A stretch of 48,090 nucleotides of DNA, from the NCBI RefSeq assembly GCF_001633105.1, contig NZ_LUKZ01000031.1:31084-79173 (forward strand), written 5' to 3'. This DNA is from Acidovorax sp. GW101-3H11. GTDB taxonomy: Bacteria; Pseudomonadota; Gammaproteobacteria; Burkholderiales; Burkholderiaceae_C. Shown in pieces: positions 1-7,845 of the stretch (position 1 is the first letter of the stretch; every line of letters starts with the position of its first letter). Position numbers and translations under genes: made by a program. Under the pieces are notes generated by a model. That model saw only the letters and a program-made list of their open reading frames with translations. It did no database searches and had not been told where the DNA came from.

Positions 1-22
1 CCCTTTCCACACTGGACAATCA

Positions 23-31
23 TGTGGATAA
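23..31 (-). promoter_or_regulatory. Perfect DnaA box (TTATCCACA), copy 1
   Basis: The plus strand reads tgtggataa, so the minus strand carries TTATCCACA, the consensus high-affinity DnaA box. It lies inside the first copy of the direct repeat. Binding is inferred from the consensus only. Confidence 0.6.
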
Positions 32-195
32 CTTTGAACAAGCCCTGTATGACATAGTTAAGTGGTTGATTTACAAAGAATATCCTTGCATTGATCAAAA
101 AACAGGCAGCCAGCAGGCACCATCCAGCCCCGTGCCAACCACCCACCACCAAGCCCTGCAGCACCCCGGTTATCCCGCCCGGCACTGGACAATCT

Positions 196-204
196 TGTGG
201 ATAA
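196..204 (-). promoter_or_regulatory. Perfect DnaA box (TTATCCACA), copy 2
   Basis: This is the same 9-mer as at 23-31, exactly 173 bases away in the second repeat copy and in the same orientation. I noticed no other perfect TTATCCACA in the window, so two in 300 bases is unlikely to be chance. Confidence 0.6.
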
Positions 205-281
205 CTGTGAACAAGCCTTGTATGACAAGCTTAAGTGCTTGATTTGCAAGGAATATCCTTGCGCCGCTTAAAAAACAGGCA

Positions 282-392
282 CCCTGCCGGACAGGGCATC
301 TGCGGTACATTGCACACCGGCACACCCATGAATGCTCCTTATTTGATAGCTATCGGCGCTTGATAGACGCGCGCAAACGGCCAAAAACATCC
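282..392. other. Non-coding leader before the DUF938 gene, with an atagctat micro-repeat
   Basis: No gene is seen here. A short hairpin (ccctg-ccgga-caggg, about 291-305) follows the direct repeat. The stretch around 343-366 (gatagctatcggcgcttgat) resembles the short gctat/atagc sequences found elsewhere in this window's intergenic DNA. No promoter could be assigned with confidence. Confidence 0.4.
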
Positions 393-1028
393 ATGTCCAA
401 CACCCTCCTCCAGCACAGCCCCGCCGCAGAACGCAACCAGGGGCCCATCCTGGCGCAGCTGCTGGGCCTGCTTGCGCCAGCGGGGGCGGCGCTGGAGATC
501 GCCAGTGGCACCGGCCAACACGCCGCCCACTTTGCCGCCGCCCTGCCCGGCTGGGCCTGGCAGCCCACCGACCTGCAGGCCACCCACTTTGGCTCCATCA
601 CCGGCTGGGCCGCGCAGGCGCAGGCACACAACGTGCGCGCGCCGCTGCGGCTCGATGTGCAACAACACCCCTGGCCCGCCGAAGGCCCGGCCTTTGGCGC
701 CCCGTTCGACCTGATCTACTGCGCCAACATGCTGCACATCGCGCCCTGGGCATGCTGCACCGGGCTCATGCAGGGCGCCGCCCGCCACCTGGCAGCAGGT
801 GGCCACCTGGTCACCTATGGCCCCTACCTGGAAGACGGCGTGCCCACGGCCCCGGGCAACCTTGCCTTTGATGCCAGCCTGCGCGCACAAGACGCCGCCT
901 GGGGTATCCGCCGCCTTGAAGACGTGGCCGCCGTGGCAGCCAGCGCAGGCCTGCAGCTCGCCGCACGGCACGCCATGCCCGCCAACAACCTGCTGCTGGT
1001 GTGGATCCACGCCGCCCGCCAACCTTGA
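393..1028 (+). CDS. DUF938 family SAM-dependent methyltransferase
   Basis: The 211-residue product matches the DUF938 class I methyltransferase-like family. The N-terminal segment NTLLQHSPAAERNQGPI is typical of the family. It is followed by the SAM-binding glycine loop LEIASGTGQHAAHFA (about residues 34-48), the acidic strand WQPTDLQ and the motif DLIYCANMLHIAPW (about 107-120). I chose the ATG at 393, which gives this conserved N terminus; an in-frame ATG at 360 would add 11 residues with no family match. The substrate is unknown. A ferredoxin gene follows 13 bases downstream, so the two are probably co-transcribed. Confidence 0.85.
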   Translation: MSNTLLQHSPAAERNQGPILAQLLGLLAPAGAALEIASGTGQHAAHFAAALPGWAWQPTDLQATHFGSITGWAAQAQAHNVRAPLRLDVQQHPWPAEGPAFGAPFDLIYCANMLHIAPWACCTGLMQGAARHLAAGGHLVTYGPYLEDGVPTAPGNLAFDASLRAQDAAWGIRRLEDVAAVAASAGLQLAARHAMPANNLLLVWIHAARQP

Positions 1029-1041
1029 CGAAACACGCCCC

Positions 1042-1338
1042 ATGAACACACCCACCGCCGCCCCCTTCTTCATCGCCAAGGTCGAGCCCGACGGCCTACA
1101 GTGCGACGCCTGGCCCGAGCAGCCCCTGCTGCTGTCGATGGAACAAGGCGGCATCGACTGGCCCAGCTCCTGCCGCAATGGCACCTGCCGCACCTGCCTG
1201 GGCCACCTGGTCGAGGGCACGGTGCGCTACGCCATCGAATGGCCGGGCCTGACGGCCGAAGAAAAGGAAGAGGGCTGCGTGTTGCCCTGCGTGGCCTATC
1301 CGGCGTCAGACGTGGTGCTGCAGGGCAGCGCCATCTGA
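1042..1338 (+). CDS. Plant-type 2Fe-2S ferredoxin
   Basis: This is a 98-residue soluble ferredoxin. The four cluster ligands are visible as C44-x4-C49-x2-C52 in SSCRNGTCRTCLG and C83 in EGCVLPCVAYP, the standard plant-type spacing. No signal peptide or fused reductase domain is present. It would act as a cytoplasmic one-electron carrier, but its partner is not evident: the upstream neighbour is a methyltransferase and the next gene (ribBA) is 386 bases away behind a large hairpin. The ATG at 1042 is the only sensible start for this family length. Confidence 0.9.
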   Translation: MNTPTAAPFFIAKVEPDGLQCDAWPEQPLLLSMEQGGIDWPSSCRNGTCRTCLGHLVEGTVRYAIEWPGLTAEEKEEGCVLPCVAYPASDVVLQGSAI

Positions 1339-1415
1339 TCTTCGTCAGACACCACACCGTTCAGAGACGGAACGGGCCCCGGTGCACTAAAATCCATGGC
1401 TTCGGGGGCAAGGGT

Positions 1416-1567
1416 GCCTCTGCATGAATGACGCGGCGTGTGCGCTGCGGATCGGGATGGGTTGCAAGGCGCAAAGCACAGCAATAGCGGGGCTATTGCG
1501 AGCATTTGCAACGCAGCAGACCGCCCGAGACCGCAGATGCACGCGGTGCGATGATTCATGTAGAGGC
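1416..1567. repeat. 152-nt imperfect inverted repeat (large hairpin) upstream of ribBA
   Basis: The outer arms gcctctgcatgaat (1416-1429) and attcatgtagaggc (1554-1567) pair with one mismatch. The apex is a perfect hairpin, gcaatagc (1481-1488), ggg, gctattgc (1492-1499). In between, gttgcaaggcgcaaagc pairs loosely with gcatttgcaacgc, and further out gctgcggatcggg pairs loosely with cccgagaccgcag. The whole element therefore folds on itself. It occupies much of the 386-base gap between the ferredoxin gene and ribBA. It could be a mobile palindromic element or a structured leader RNA; the sequence does not decide. The rest of the gap (1339-1415 and 1568-1724) shows no gene, only a small tgcggc-agc-gccgca hairpin near 1586. 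Confidence 0.75.
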
Positions 1568-1724
1568 TCCCCAGCTCCTTTGACGTGCGGCAGCGCCGCA
1601 TCGCATGTTCTTTGGGGCGGTTTCTTGGGGGCACAGCCGTTGTCCCCGGCCACGGGAACCTGTGCTGCAGCACACCGCCAGCTGGCAAGCCGCCAGAGGC
1701 TCCCACAGAAAGCCCCAACCTTCC

Positions 1725-2846
1725 ATGAACACCCCCCTCACCCCCGTGCCGATCTCGCCCGTCGAGGACATCGTGGCCGAGATGCGCGCCGGGCGCATCG
1801 TCATCCTGGTGGATGAAGAAGACCGCGAAAACGAAGGTGACCTCGTGCTGGCCGCCGATCACGTGACGCCCGAGGCCATCAACTTCATGGCCCGCTTTGG
1901 CCGGGGCCTGATCTGCCTGACGCTCTCGCGCGAGCGCTGCGAGTTCCTCAAGCTGCCGCCCATGGCCGCGCGCAACGGCACGGTGTACAGCACGGCGTTC
2001 ACCGTCTCTATCGAAGCGGCAGAGGGCGTGACCACCGGCATCTCGGCCGCCGACCGCGCCCGCACCGTGCAGGTGGCCGTGGACCGCAACAGCCAGCCCA
2101 CCGACCTGGTGCAGCCCGGCCACATCTTTCCGCTGCAGGCAGTGGACGGCGGCGTGCTGATGCGCGCCGGCCATACCGAAGCCGGTTGCGACCTGGCCGT
2201 CATGGCGGGCTGCAGCCCCGCGTCGGTGATCTGCGAGATCATGAAGGACGACGGCACCATGGCCCGCCTGCCCGATCTGCAGCTGTTTGCCGCCGAGCAC
2301 GGCCTCAAGATCGGCACCATCGCCGACCTGATCGAATACCGCAGCCGCAACGAGTCGCTGGTCGAAAAGGTCGGCACGCGCACGCTGCAGACGGCCTACG
2401 GCGAGTTCACCGCCCACGCCTTCCGCGACAAGCCCAGCCAGGCCGTGCACCTGGCGCTGGTCAAGGGCCAGTGGAGCACCGACGACGTGGTGCCCGTGCG
2501 CGTGCACGAGCCGCTGTCGGTGTTCGACGCGCTCGAAATCAACCGCTCCATGCACTCGTGGGGGCTGGACACCAGCCTGCAGTACCTGGCCAAACAAGGC
2601 AAGGGCGTGGCGGTGCTGCTGAACTGCGGCGAAACCGCCGCCCAGCTGCTGGCCCAATTCGAAGGCACGGCCCGCGCGGCGCAGGCCCCCGAGCGCGGCC
2701 GCATGGACCTGCGCACCTACGGCGTGGGCGCGCAGATCCTGCGCGAATGCGGTGTGCACAAGATGGCCCTCATGGGCCAGCCGCGCCGCATGCCCAGCAT
2801 GGCGGGCTACGGCCTCGAAATCACCGGTTTCATCCCCAAAGAATAA
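1725..2846 (+). CDS. ribBA: 3,4-dihydroxy-2-butanone 4-phosphate synthase fused to a degenerate GTP cyclohydrolase II domain (RibBA/RibBX type)
   Basis: The 373-residue protein makes 3,4-dihydroxy-2-butanone 4-phosphate from ribulose 5-phosphate for riboflavin synthesis. The N-terminal half (to about residue 205) is a complete RibB domain: VDEEDRENEGDLVLAA with the metal-binding acidic residues, GLICLTLS, TTGISAADRA and RAGHTEAGCDLA. The C-terminal half aligns with RibA but lacks its hallmarks: the zinc cysteines of the RVHSECLTGD...CDCG region are missing (here RVHEPLSVFDALEI) and RQEGRGIGL is absent. It therefore probably has no GTP cyclohydrolase activity. The ATG at 1725 gives the normal N terminus. 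ribH follows after 18 bases. Confidence 0.93.
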   Translation: MNTPLTPVPISPVEDIVAEMRAGRIVILVDEEDRENEGDLVLAADHVTPEAINFMARFGRGLICLTLSRERCEFLKLPPMAARNGTVYSTAFTVSIEAAEGVTTGISAADRARTVQVAVDRNSQPTDLVQPGHIFPLQAVDGGVLMRAGHTEAGCDLAVMAGCSPASVICEIMKDDGTMARLPDLQLFAAEHGLKIGTIADLIEYRSRNESLVEKVGTRTLQTAYGEFTAHAFRDKPSQAVHLALVKGQWSTDDVVPVRVHEPLSVFDALEINRSMHSWGLDTSLQYLAKQGKGVAVLLNCGETAAQLLAQFEGTARAAQAPERGRMDLRTYGVGAQILRECGVHKMALMGQPRRMPSMAGYGLEITGFIPKE

Positions 2847-2864
2847 AAGAACAGGACTACGACT

Positions 2865-3329
2865 ATGTTTGGCGCAGACAAAGGCACCGCAGACAAATTG
2901 GACGGCAAGAAGCTGCACATCGGCATCGTGCAGGCCCGCTTCAATGAAGGCATCACCAACACCCTGGCCGCCGCCTGCCGCGCAGAGCTGCTGGCCCTGG
3001 GCGTGCAAGAAAAGCACATCAAGCATGTGCTTGTGCCCGGCGCACTTGAAGTGCCCGTGGCCCTGCAGGCCATGGCCGAGAGCGATGAGTTCGACGCGCT
3101 GATCGCGCTGGGCTGCATCATCCGTGGCGAGACCTACCACTTCGAGCTGGTGGCCAACGAATCCGGCGCGGGCGTCACGCGCCTGTCGCTGGACTACCAG
3201 ATCCCGATTGCCAACGCCATCATCACCACCGAAAACCTCGAACAGGCGATTGCCCGCCAGACCGAGAAGGGCACCGACGCTGCCCGCGTGGCAGTGGAAA
3301 TGGCCAACCTGCTGGACGAGCTGTCATGA
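2865..3329 (+). CDS. ribH: 6,7-dimethyl-8-ribityllumazine synthase
   Basis: The 154-residue enzyme condenses the RibB product with the pyrimidine intermediate to form the lumazine precursor of riboflavin. Visible family landmarks are [13 protein letters not shown] near the N terminus, the phosphate/substrate loop [11 protein letters not shown], and [18 protein letters not shown] containing the catalytic histidine. The length is normal for the family. It lies 18 bases after ribBA and its stop codon overlaps the nusB start (ATGA), so translation is probably coupled in the ribBA-ribH-nusB operon. Confidence 0.97.
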   Translation: MFGADKGTADKLDGKKLHIGIVQARFNEGITNTLAAACRAELLALGVQEKHIKHVLVPGALEVPVALQAMAESDEFDALIALGCIIRGETYHFELVANESGAGVTRLSLDYQIPIANAIITTENLEQAIARQTEKGTDAARVAVEMANLLDELS

Positions 3330-3868
3330 GCGAAAACACCCCCACCACGCCTTCGTCGCCCCGCCCTCCCAAGCAGGCCCGCACCGGCCTCAAGAGCACG
3401 GGCACGCGCAAGGCGGCCTCCAAGTCCAACCGCAGCCGCGCGCGCGAATTTGCGCTGCAGGCGCTCTACCAGCACCTGGTGGGCGGCAACGACGCCCATG
3501 CCATCGACGCCTTCACGCGCGACCTGGCGGGCTTCCACAAGGCCGACTCGGTGCATTACGACGCGCTGCTGCATGGCTGCATTGCCAATGCAGCCGAGAT
3601 GGACCTGCTCATCACCCCGCTGCTGGACCGCAAGATGGCCGAGATCTCGCCCATCGAGCACGCCACGATGTGGATCGGCGTGTACGAGTTCCAGCATTGC
3701 CTGGATGTGCCGTGGCGCGTGGTGCTCAACGAGTGCATCGAGCTGGCCAAGGAGTTTGGCGGCACCGACGGCCACAAGTACGTGAACGCCGTGCTCAACG
3801 GCCTGGCCCCCAAGCTGCGCGCCGTGGAAGTGGCGGCCGACAAGGCCGCTGGCGCGGGCGCCGCCTGA
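3326..3868 (+). CDS. nusB: Transcription antitermination factor NusB
   Basis: This 180-residue RNA-binding protein acts with NusE (S10) in rRNA antitermination. The core [15 protein letters not shown]...[46 protein letters not shown] is an all-helical NusB domain from about residue 38. The first 38 residues form a basic, proline/serine/threonine-rich extension not found in the shorter classical NusB proteins (about 140 residues). It overlaps the ribH stop by four bases, the gene order commonly seen in proteobacteria. Confidence 0.96.
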   Translation: MSENTPTTPSSPRPPKQARTGLKSTGTRKAASKSNRSRAREFALQALYQHLVGGNDAHAIDAFTRDLAGFHKADSVHYDALLHGCIANAAEMDLLITPLLDRKMAEISPIEHATMWIGVYEFQHCLDVPWRVVLNECIELAKEFGGTDGHKYVNAVLNGLAPKLRAVEVAADKAAGAGAA

Positions 3869-3875
3869 CCGTGCC

Positions 3876-3914
3876 GCAGCCCCACCGGTGCGGTCGGGGC
3901 TGCTCCGCTGTTTT
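3876..3914 (+). terminator. Possible rho-independent terminator after nusB
   Basis: The sequence gcagccccaccg pairs with cggtcggggctgc (one bulged base) around a 3-base loop, and a short tgtttt run follows a few bases later. The stem is strong but the T run is short and offset, so this may be a weak terminator or only a GC-rich hairpin between nusB and the aminotransferase gene. Confidence 0.4.
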
Positions 3915-3959
3915 CTCCCTCCACGCCCCCACGCCCGGTCTGGGCAGGATGCCTTTGCC

Positions 3960-5144
3960 ATGAAGTTTTCCACGCGCGCCGAGCGCATTGAACCGTTCTA
4001 TGTGATGGAGGTCGCCAAGGCCGCGCAGGCCCTGGCGCGCGAGGTGGCGGGCACGCGCGAGCCGATGATCTTTTTGAACATCGGCGAGCCGGATTTCACC
4101 GCCCCGCCCCTGGTGCAAGAGGCCGCCGCGCGTGCTGTGCACAGCGGCGCCACGCAGTACACCAACGCACTGGGGCTGGATGCGCTGCGCGAACGCATCA
4201 GTAGCTGGTACCAAAGCCGCTTTGGCGTCAACGTGCCCGCACGCCGCATCGTGGTCACGGCCGGTGCTTCGGCCGCACTGCAGCTCGCATGCCTGGCGCT
4301 CATCGAGTCGGGCGACGAAATTTTGATGCCCGACCCGAGCTATCCCTGCAACCGCCACTTTGTGAGCGCCGCCGAGGGCAAGGCCGTGCTGCTGCCCACC
4401 ACGGCGGCCGAGCGCTACCAGCTTAGCGCCGACAAGGTGCGTGCGGCGTGGAATGAAAAAACGCGCGGCGTGCTGCTGGCATCGCCCTCCAACCCCACCG
4501 GCACCTCGATCGCGCCCGATGAGCTGCGCCGCATCCATGACGTGGTGCGATCGCACGACGGCATCACGATGATCGACGAGATCTACCTAGGCCTGTCGTA
4601 CGAGGAAGAGTTCGGCCACACAGCCTTGGCGATTGACGACAACATCATCAGCATCAACAGCTTCAGCAAATACTTCAACATGACCGGCTGGCGCCTGGGC
4701 TGGATGGTGGTGCCCGAGGCCATGGTGCCCGTGGTGGAGCGCCTGGCGCAGAACCTGTTCATCTGCGCCAGCACCGTGTCGCAATACGCGGCCCTGGCCT
4801 GCTTCGAGGCCGAGAGCATTGCCGAATACGAACGCCGCCGCGCCGAGTTCAAGGCGCGGCGCGACTTCTTCATCCCCGCGCTTGAGAAGCTGGGCCTGGC
4901 CGTGCCGGTAAAGCCCGACGGCGCCTTCTACGCCTGGGCCGACTGCACACAGGCCGCGCAGCGCCTGGGTGTAACCGGCAGCTGGGACTTCGCGTTCGAG
5001 CTCATGCGCCGCGCGCACATCGCCGTGACGCCGGGGCGCGACTTCGGCACGTTTGATCCCGAGCGCTTCATCCGTTTCTCCACCGCCAACTCGATGGCGC
5101 AGCTGGAAGAGTCTGTGGCGCGGTTGCGCACGCTGCTCGGCTGA
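3960..5144 (+). CDS. Class I/II pyridoxal-phosphate aminotransferase
   Basis: This 394-residue fold-type I aminotransferase shows IGEPDFTAPP near the N terminus, SNPTGT (substrate-side asparagine), IDEIYLGLSYE, and the PLP-lysine segment INSFSKYFNMTGWRLGW. RFSTANSM near the C terminus contains the carboxylate-binding arginine region. Substrate specificity cannot be read from the sequence. The ATG at 3960 starts MKFSTRAERIEPFYVMEV, which fits relatives; an earlier in-frame start would only add unrelated residues. The stop is 4 bases before ybgC, so the gene probably leads the tol operon. Confidence 0.9.
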   Translation: MKFSTRAERIEPFYVMEVAKAAQALAREVAGTREPMIFLNIGEPDFTAPPLVQEAAARAVHSGATQYTNALGLDALRERISSWYQSRFGVNVPARRIVVTAGASAALQLACLALIESGDEILMPDPSYPCNRHFVSAAEGKAVLLPTTAAERYQLSADKVRAAWNEKTRGVLLASPSNPTGTSIAPDELRRIHDVVRSHDGITMIDEIYLGLSYEEEFGHTALAIDDNIISINSFSKYFNMTGWRLGWMVVPEAMVPVVERLAQNLFICASTVSQYAALACFEAESIAEYERRRAEFKARRDFFIPALEKLGLAVPVKPDGAFYAWADCTQAAQRLGVTGSWDFAFELMRRAHIAVTPGRDFGTFDPERFIRFSTANSMAQLEESVARLRTLLG

Positions 5145-5148
5145 ACCA

Positions 5149-5564
<416 letters not shown>

Positions 5565-5568
<4 letters not shown>

Positions 5569-6278
5569 ACTCCCAAAACATGTCCATCATCTCCCTGGTG
5601 CTGCACGCCAGCTGGGTGGTGCAACTCGTGATGCTGCTGCTGCTGGGCGTGTCGGTGGCCAGCTGGGCGGCCATCTTCCGCAAACTGTTTGCGCTCAAGC
5701 GCGTGAAGACCCTGAACGAGGATTTCGAGCGCGAGTTCTGGTCGGGCACCAGCCTGAACGACCTGTATGCCGCTGCCGCACAAAACGCCAAGCAGGCCGG
5801 CCCCATGGAACGGATTTTTGCCAGCGGCATGCGCGAATACCAGAAGCTGCGCGAGCGCCGCATCGTGGACCCCGGTACTTTGCTCGATGGCGCCCGCCGC
5901 GCGATGCGCGCGAGCTTCCAGCGCGAGATGGACGTGGTCGAGTCCAGCCTTTCGTTCCTCGCCTCCGTCGGCTCCGTGTCGCCCTACGTGGGCCTGTTCG
6001 GCACGGTGTGGGGCATCATGCATGCGTTCACCGGCTTTGCAGGCATGGAACAGGTCACTCTGGCCACCGTGGCGCCCGGCATTGCCGAGGCACTGGTGGC
6101 CACCGCCATCGGCCTGTTCGCCGCCATTCCTGCTGTTATTGCTTACAACCGCTTTGCACGCGACATCGACCGCGTGGCCACGCACCAGGAGACCTTCATC
6201 GAAGAGTTCTCCAACATCCTGCAGCGCAACCTGGGCGCCCAGCCCGCGTCCTCGGGCCACACGGCCTCGGGCCACTGA
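5565..6278 (+). CDS. tolQ: Tol-Pal system inner-membrane protein TolQ
   Basis: This 237-residue MotA/ExbB-family proton-channel subunit works with TolR to energise TolA at the inner membrane. There are three membrane segments: about residues 8-36, then SSLSFLASVGSVSPYVGLFGTVWGIM (the conserved channel motif) and APGIAEALVATAIGLFAAIPAVIAYN. The large cytoplasmic loop between the first two is typical. Its start overlaps the ybgC stop and tolR follows after 15 bases. Confidence 0.96.
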
Positions 6279-6293
6279 TCCGGGAGGCACCCC

Positions 6294-6722
6294 ATGCCCG
6301 CCATGGCATCCCGCGGCCGAGGCCGCCGCACCATCAACGAGATCAACATGGTGCCCTTCATCGATGTGATGCTGGTGCTGCTCATCATCTTCATGGTGAC
6401 TGCGCCCATGCTCACGCCGGGCGTGGTTGATGTACCCAGCGTCGGCAAGGGCAAGAACATGCCCAAGGTCGTCGCGCAGGTCATCGTGAACAAGGACGGC
6501 ACACTGCAGTTCAAGACACCCGAAGCCACCCGCAGCCTGAACCAGCGCGAGATCGGCGATGCCGCGAGCCGCTGGCAGAAAGCCCAGGGTGCCGACAGCG
6601 CCAGCGCGGTGGTCATCAGCGCCGACAAGGGCGTGCAATACGAAACCGTGGTGAAGGCCATGGATGCCTTGCAAAAGGCAGGCGTGCAGCGCGTGGGTCT
6701 CTCCGTCAAACAGGGCGGTTGA
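6294..6722 (+). CDS. tolR: Tol-Pal system protein TolR (ExbD family)
   Basis: The 142-residue protein has a short basic cytoplasmic N terminus and a single membrane helix, INMVPFIDVMLVLLIIFMV, whose aspartate (D24) is the proton-pathway residue of the ExbD/TolR family. A periplasmic domain follows (VVISADKGVQYETVVKAMDALQKAGVQRVGLSV). An alternative ATG at 6303 would shorten it by three residues. tolA follows after 30 bases. Confidence 0.95.
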   Translation: MPAMASRGRGRRTINEINMVPFIDVMLVLLIIFMVTAPMLTPGVVDVPSVGKGKNMPKVVAQVIVNKDGTLQFKTPEATRSLNQREIGDAASRWQKAQGADSASAVVISADKGVQYETVVKAMDALQKAGVQRVGLSVKQGG

Positions 6723-6752
6723 ACCTCGTCCCCGCGCGCCGCTCTCACGCCC

Positions 6753-7715
6753 ATGCAAGCCCACACCGACCGCGACCAGTTTGCCCCGCCCCGTCCTCCG
6801 GCGCGCCTGCGCGCCATCACGCTGGCGGTGCTGGTGCATGCGGTGCTGATTGGCGCACTCACCTGGGGTGTGAACTGGAAGAACACGGCCGACCAACCCG
6901 CCGTAGAGGCCGAGCTGTGGGCCGCCGTACCCACCCAGGCCGCAGCGCGCGCCATGGAGCCCCCGGCGCCGCCACCCCCACCGCCCACGCCAGAACCGAT
7001 TGCTCCGCCACCGCCGCCCGTGCGCGCCGTGCAGCCGCCCGACACGCGCGAGGCCGAAATCGCCATCGAGCGCGAGAAGAAACGCCTGGAGCAGGAAAAG
7101 AAAGCACGCGAGCAGCAGCAGGAGCGTGAGAAGCGCGAACGCGAGCGCAAAGACGAAGAGCGCAAGGACCGCCTGGAGCAGGAGAAAAAAGAACGCCTGC
7201 AAAAGGAAAAAGACAAGGAACAGCGCGAGAAGCAACTGGCCGAGCAGAAGAAGGCCGAGCAGGACAAGCAGAAGAAGCTGGCCGAAGACAAACGCAAGGC
7301 GGATGAAGCCGCCAAGCGCAAGGCCGATGCCGAAGCCAAGCAGCTGGCTGAACAGCGCGAAGCCAACATGCGCCGCATCCAGGGCATGGCGGGCGCCACG
7401 GGGGCAGAAACTGCCACGGGCACAGCCCAGCGCAGTGCGGGTCCGTCGGGTGCGTATGGAGGCATGGTGTCCGCCAAAGTGAAACCCAATATCGTGTACC
7501 CAGACATGATCACGGGCAACCCACGGGCTGAGGTAGAGGTGCGGCTGTCGCCTGACGGCACCATCGTAGGCAAACGCCTCGTACGGCCAAGTGGCAACAA
7601 GGCCTGGGACGACGCCGTGCTGCGCGCACTAGACAAAACGGAAACCTTGCCGCGAGACATCGGTGGGCGGGCTCCTCCAGCTTCTTTGATTATTGGATTC
7701 AGCCCGCAGGACTGA
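6753..7715 (+). CDS. tolA: Cell-envelope integrity protein TolA
   Basis: This 320-residue protein spans the periplasm and transmits energy from TolQR to the outer membrane. The domains are a single N-terminal membrane anchor (about residues 20-40), a proline-rich stretch (about 68-90), a long highly charged E/K/R/Q coiled coil (about 95-210) and a C-terminal TonB-like domain (about 230-320, ending with GGRAPPASLIIGFSPQD). tolB and pal, usually next, are absent; a strong terminator follows only 11 bases after the stop. Confidence 0.95.
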   Translation: MQAHTDRDQFAPPRPPARLRAITLAVLVHAVLIGALTWGVNWKNTADQPAVEAELWAAVPTQAAARAMEPPAPPPPPPTPEPIAPPPPPVRAVQPPDTREAEIAIEREKKRLEQEKKAREQQQEREKRERERKDEERKDRLEQEKKERLQKEKDKEQREKQLAEQKKAEQDKQKKLAEDKRKADEAAKRKADAEAKQLAEQREANMRRIQGMAGATGAETATGTAQRSAGPSGAYGGMVSAKVKPNIVYPDMITGNPRAEVEVRLSPDGTIVGKRLVRPSGNKAWDDAVLRALDKTETLPRDIGGRAPPASLIIGFSPQD

Positions 7716-7726
7716 GGCTCGAAAAC

Positions 7727-7758
7727 AAAAATGCCCGGCATCTAGCCGGGCATTTTTT
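7727..7758. terminator. Rho-independent terminator after tolA, probably bidirectional
   Basis: An aaaaatgcccggc stem pairs perfectly with gccgggcatttttt around a 5-base loop. The A tract on the left side gives a T run on the minus strand too, so it can stop both the tol operon and the convergent MFS transcript, whose stop lies about 90 bases to the right. Confidence 0.92.
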
Positions 7759-7845
7759 AGCCCTTTTGGCCTCTACCGCCTGATGGACAAGCCCAAGCAG
7801 CTATCAATTAAATAGCAAATTACCTGAGCCCATTCCCCCGGGCTT

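Larger units (their letters stand above)
10..281. repeat. Imperfect direct repeat (about 95 bp, two copies) carrying DnaA boxes
   Basis: The segment from about 10 to 108 recurs at about 183 to 281 with a constant offset of 173 bases and only scattered mismatches. Both copies begin with cactggacaat, contain tgtggataact, run through gtatgaca and ttgattt to aatatccttgc, and end in aaaaaacaggca. In copy 2 the stretch gcaaggaatatccttgc is a perfect inverted repeat with a 3-base centre; in copy 1 its left arm has decayed. The segment is more A+T-rich than the coding DNA that follows and I see no gene in it. The role is unknown; it resembles a DnaA-binding locus, but dnaA is not in the window. Confidence 0.85.

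Noticed and set aside
1400-1416. FMN riboswitch (RFN element) upstream of ribBA, because cttcgggggcaagggtg resembles its 5' strand
   Set aside because: The rest of the conserved core (ccggcggt, agcccg, gtccggatg) is missing, and the following bases belong to the large palindrome.
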